NCBI GenBank assembly: GCA_035566895.1
Contig: DATMQA010000148.1
Location: forward strand, 1 to 14,001
DNA: 14,001 nt
Direction of reading: 5' to 3'
DNA from: DATMQA01 sp035566895
GTDB taxonomy: Bacteria > Verrucomicrobiota > Verrucomicrobiia > Limisphaerales > UBA8199
Under the pieces are notes generated by a model. The model was not told the DNA's origin. It was given only the letters and a program-made list of their open reading frames with translations, and ran no database searches. Position numbers and translations under genes: made by a program. Below, piece after piece: positions 13,698-14,001 of this stretch (position 1 is the stretch's first letter; each line of letters opens with the position of its first letter).

Positions 13698-13725
13698 AAA
13701 ATCAAAAACCGAAAATCTAAAATGC
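13698..13725. repeat. Heptamer array AAAATCN, 4 units, in the leader of the last gene
   Basis: AAAATCA, AAAACCG, AAAATCT and AAAATGC are consecutive 7-mers (the second with CC for TC). The array ends 1 bp before ATG 13727 and so replaces any ribosome-binding site there. Confidence 0.7.
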
Positions 13726-13726
13726 T

Positions 13727-14001
13727 ATGAACCTTAAATTCTTCACTGACCCCCATGTCATACACCATTCCCGGCGTCCCCTGGCCGAGTTCTTCGGCCG
13801 GTTCACCCACCTCTTTTCGCACAAACACGCCATGCCCAACCCCGCTCTCGATTGCGCCGGCTTTCCTCAGGTCCTCCCCGGGTTCCTCGAACGCCGCCGG
13901 GAAGGCATCCCCGATTCCATGTACCAGGCCATGGCCGACATCGAGACCGTCGCCGCTGAAAAACGTCCCCAGTTCGAAGCCGCTCTCCACCAGGACCCCG
14001 A
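13727..14001 (+). CDS. Unrecognised protein, 3' end beyond right edge
   Basis: 91 complete codons are visible. The product begins MNLKFFTDPHVIHHSRRPLA, followed by EFFGRFTHLFSHKHAMPNPA, and continues with a helical-looking stretch (PDSMYQAMADIETVAAEKRP). I do not recognise the family; there is no signal peptide or membrane segment in the visible part. Codons strongly prefer C in third position, like the other genes here, which supports this strand over the open frame opposite (13694-13990). The ATG at 13722 is followed at once by a stop in its frame, so 13727 is the first usable start. A heptamer array ends 1 bp before it, and no Shine-Dalgarno sequence is seen. Confidence 0.6.
   Translation, partial: MNLKFFTDPHVIHHSRRPLAEFFGRFTHLFSHKHAMPNPALDCAGFPQVLPGFLERRREGIPDSMYQAMADIETVAAEKRPQFEAALHQDP

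Larger units (their letters stand above)
12855..13726. other. Gene-poor stretch of about 870 bp rich in repeats and relics
   Basis: No convincing intact gene is seen on either strand. It holds a perfect 30-bp inverted repeat (12903-12982), a looser inverted repeat (13021-13094), a GC hairpin (13248-13267), an octamer array (13323-13370), a possible decayed reading frame (13488-13693) and a heptamer array touching the next gene. The open frame 12877-13221 on the minus strand runs through the inverted repeat and looks accidental. Confidence 0.65.

Noticed and set aside
13694..13990. Minus-strand frame of 98 codons opposite the last gene
   Set aside because: Third-position C preference favours the plus strand, and this frame ends by reading through the heptamer array.

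Overview
The window looks like chromosome from a free-living bacterium of the Verrucomicrobiota, probably a soil or freshwater Pedosphaera-like lineage. This rests on the gene families present (a DUF5069 protein, a VIT/vWA protein, a CE15 esterase relic, the order rplM-rpsI-argC), the GC-rich coding style, and many short tandem arrays of period 7-8 bp plus REP-like palindromes, which I recall from such genomes. The assignment is inference from memory, not from a search.

Layout. Positions 1-1813 (minus) hold most of hypF, which runs off the left edge. Its start overlaps the stop of a small verrucomicrobial-type protein gene (1810-2316, minus). Divergent from it is a secreted VIT/vWA protein (2450-4819, plus), followed by a DUF5069 protein (4933-5385, plus). 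Facing them is the wreck of a CE15-type esterase lipoprotein gene (5397-5944, minus). A repeat-filled stretch (5945-6238) leads to the minus-strand series rplM (8349-7915), rpsI (7875-7459), a strong terminator, then argC (7297-6239). Divergent from rplM is guaB (8504-10069, plus). Positions 12370-10207 (minus) form a Ton-type operon: exbB-like, exbD-like, a TonB-like transducer and a small zinc-ribbon membrane protein. A small basic-tailed protein (12498-12854, plus) comes next, then about 870 bp of repeats and relics. A new unrecognised gene starts at 13727 (plus) and leaves the right edge.

How the genes fit together. HypF belongs to [NiFe]-hydrogenase cofactor maturation, so a hydrogenase should be encoded elsewhere. 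rplM-rpsI is ribosomal, argC is arginine biosynthesis and guaB is guanine nucleotide synthesis. The ExbB/ExbD/TonB-like set would energise an outer-membrane process with the proton-motive force.

Most unusual are the micro-repeat arrays: at least eight loci, each with its own 7- or 8-bp unit, sitting in gene leaders, between operon genes and inside hypF. In hypF two repeat-containing segments are kept in frame as apparent peptide insertions. Other points are an IMP dehydrogenase with a changed conserved Asp, a CE15 gene that has lost its middle, and a perfect 30-bp inverted repeat. I saw no tRNA, rRNA, CRISPR array, transposase or phage gene.
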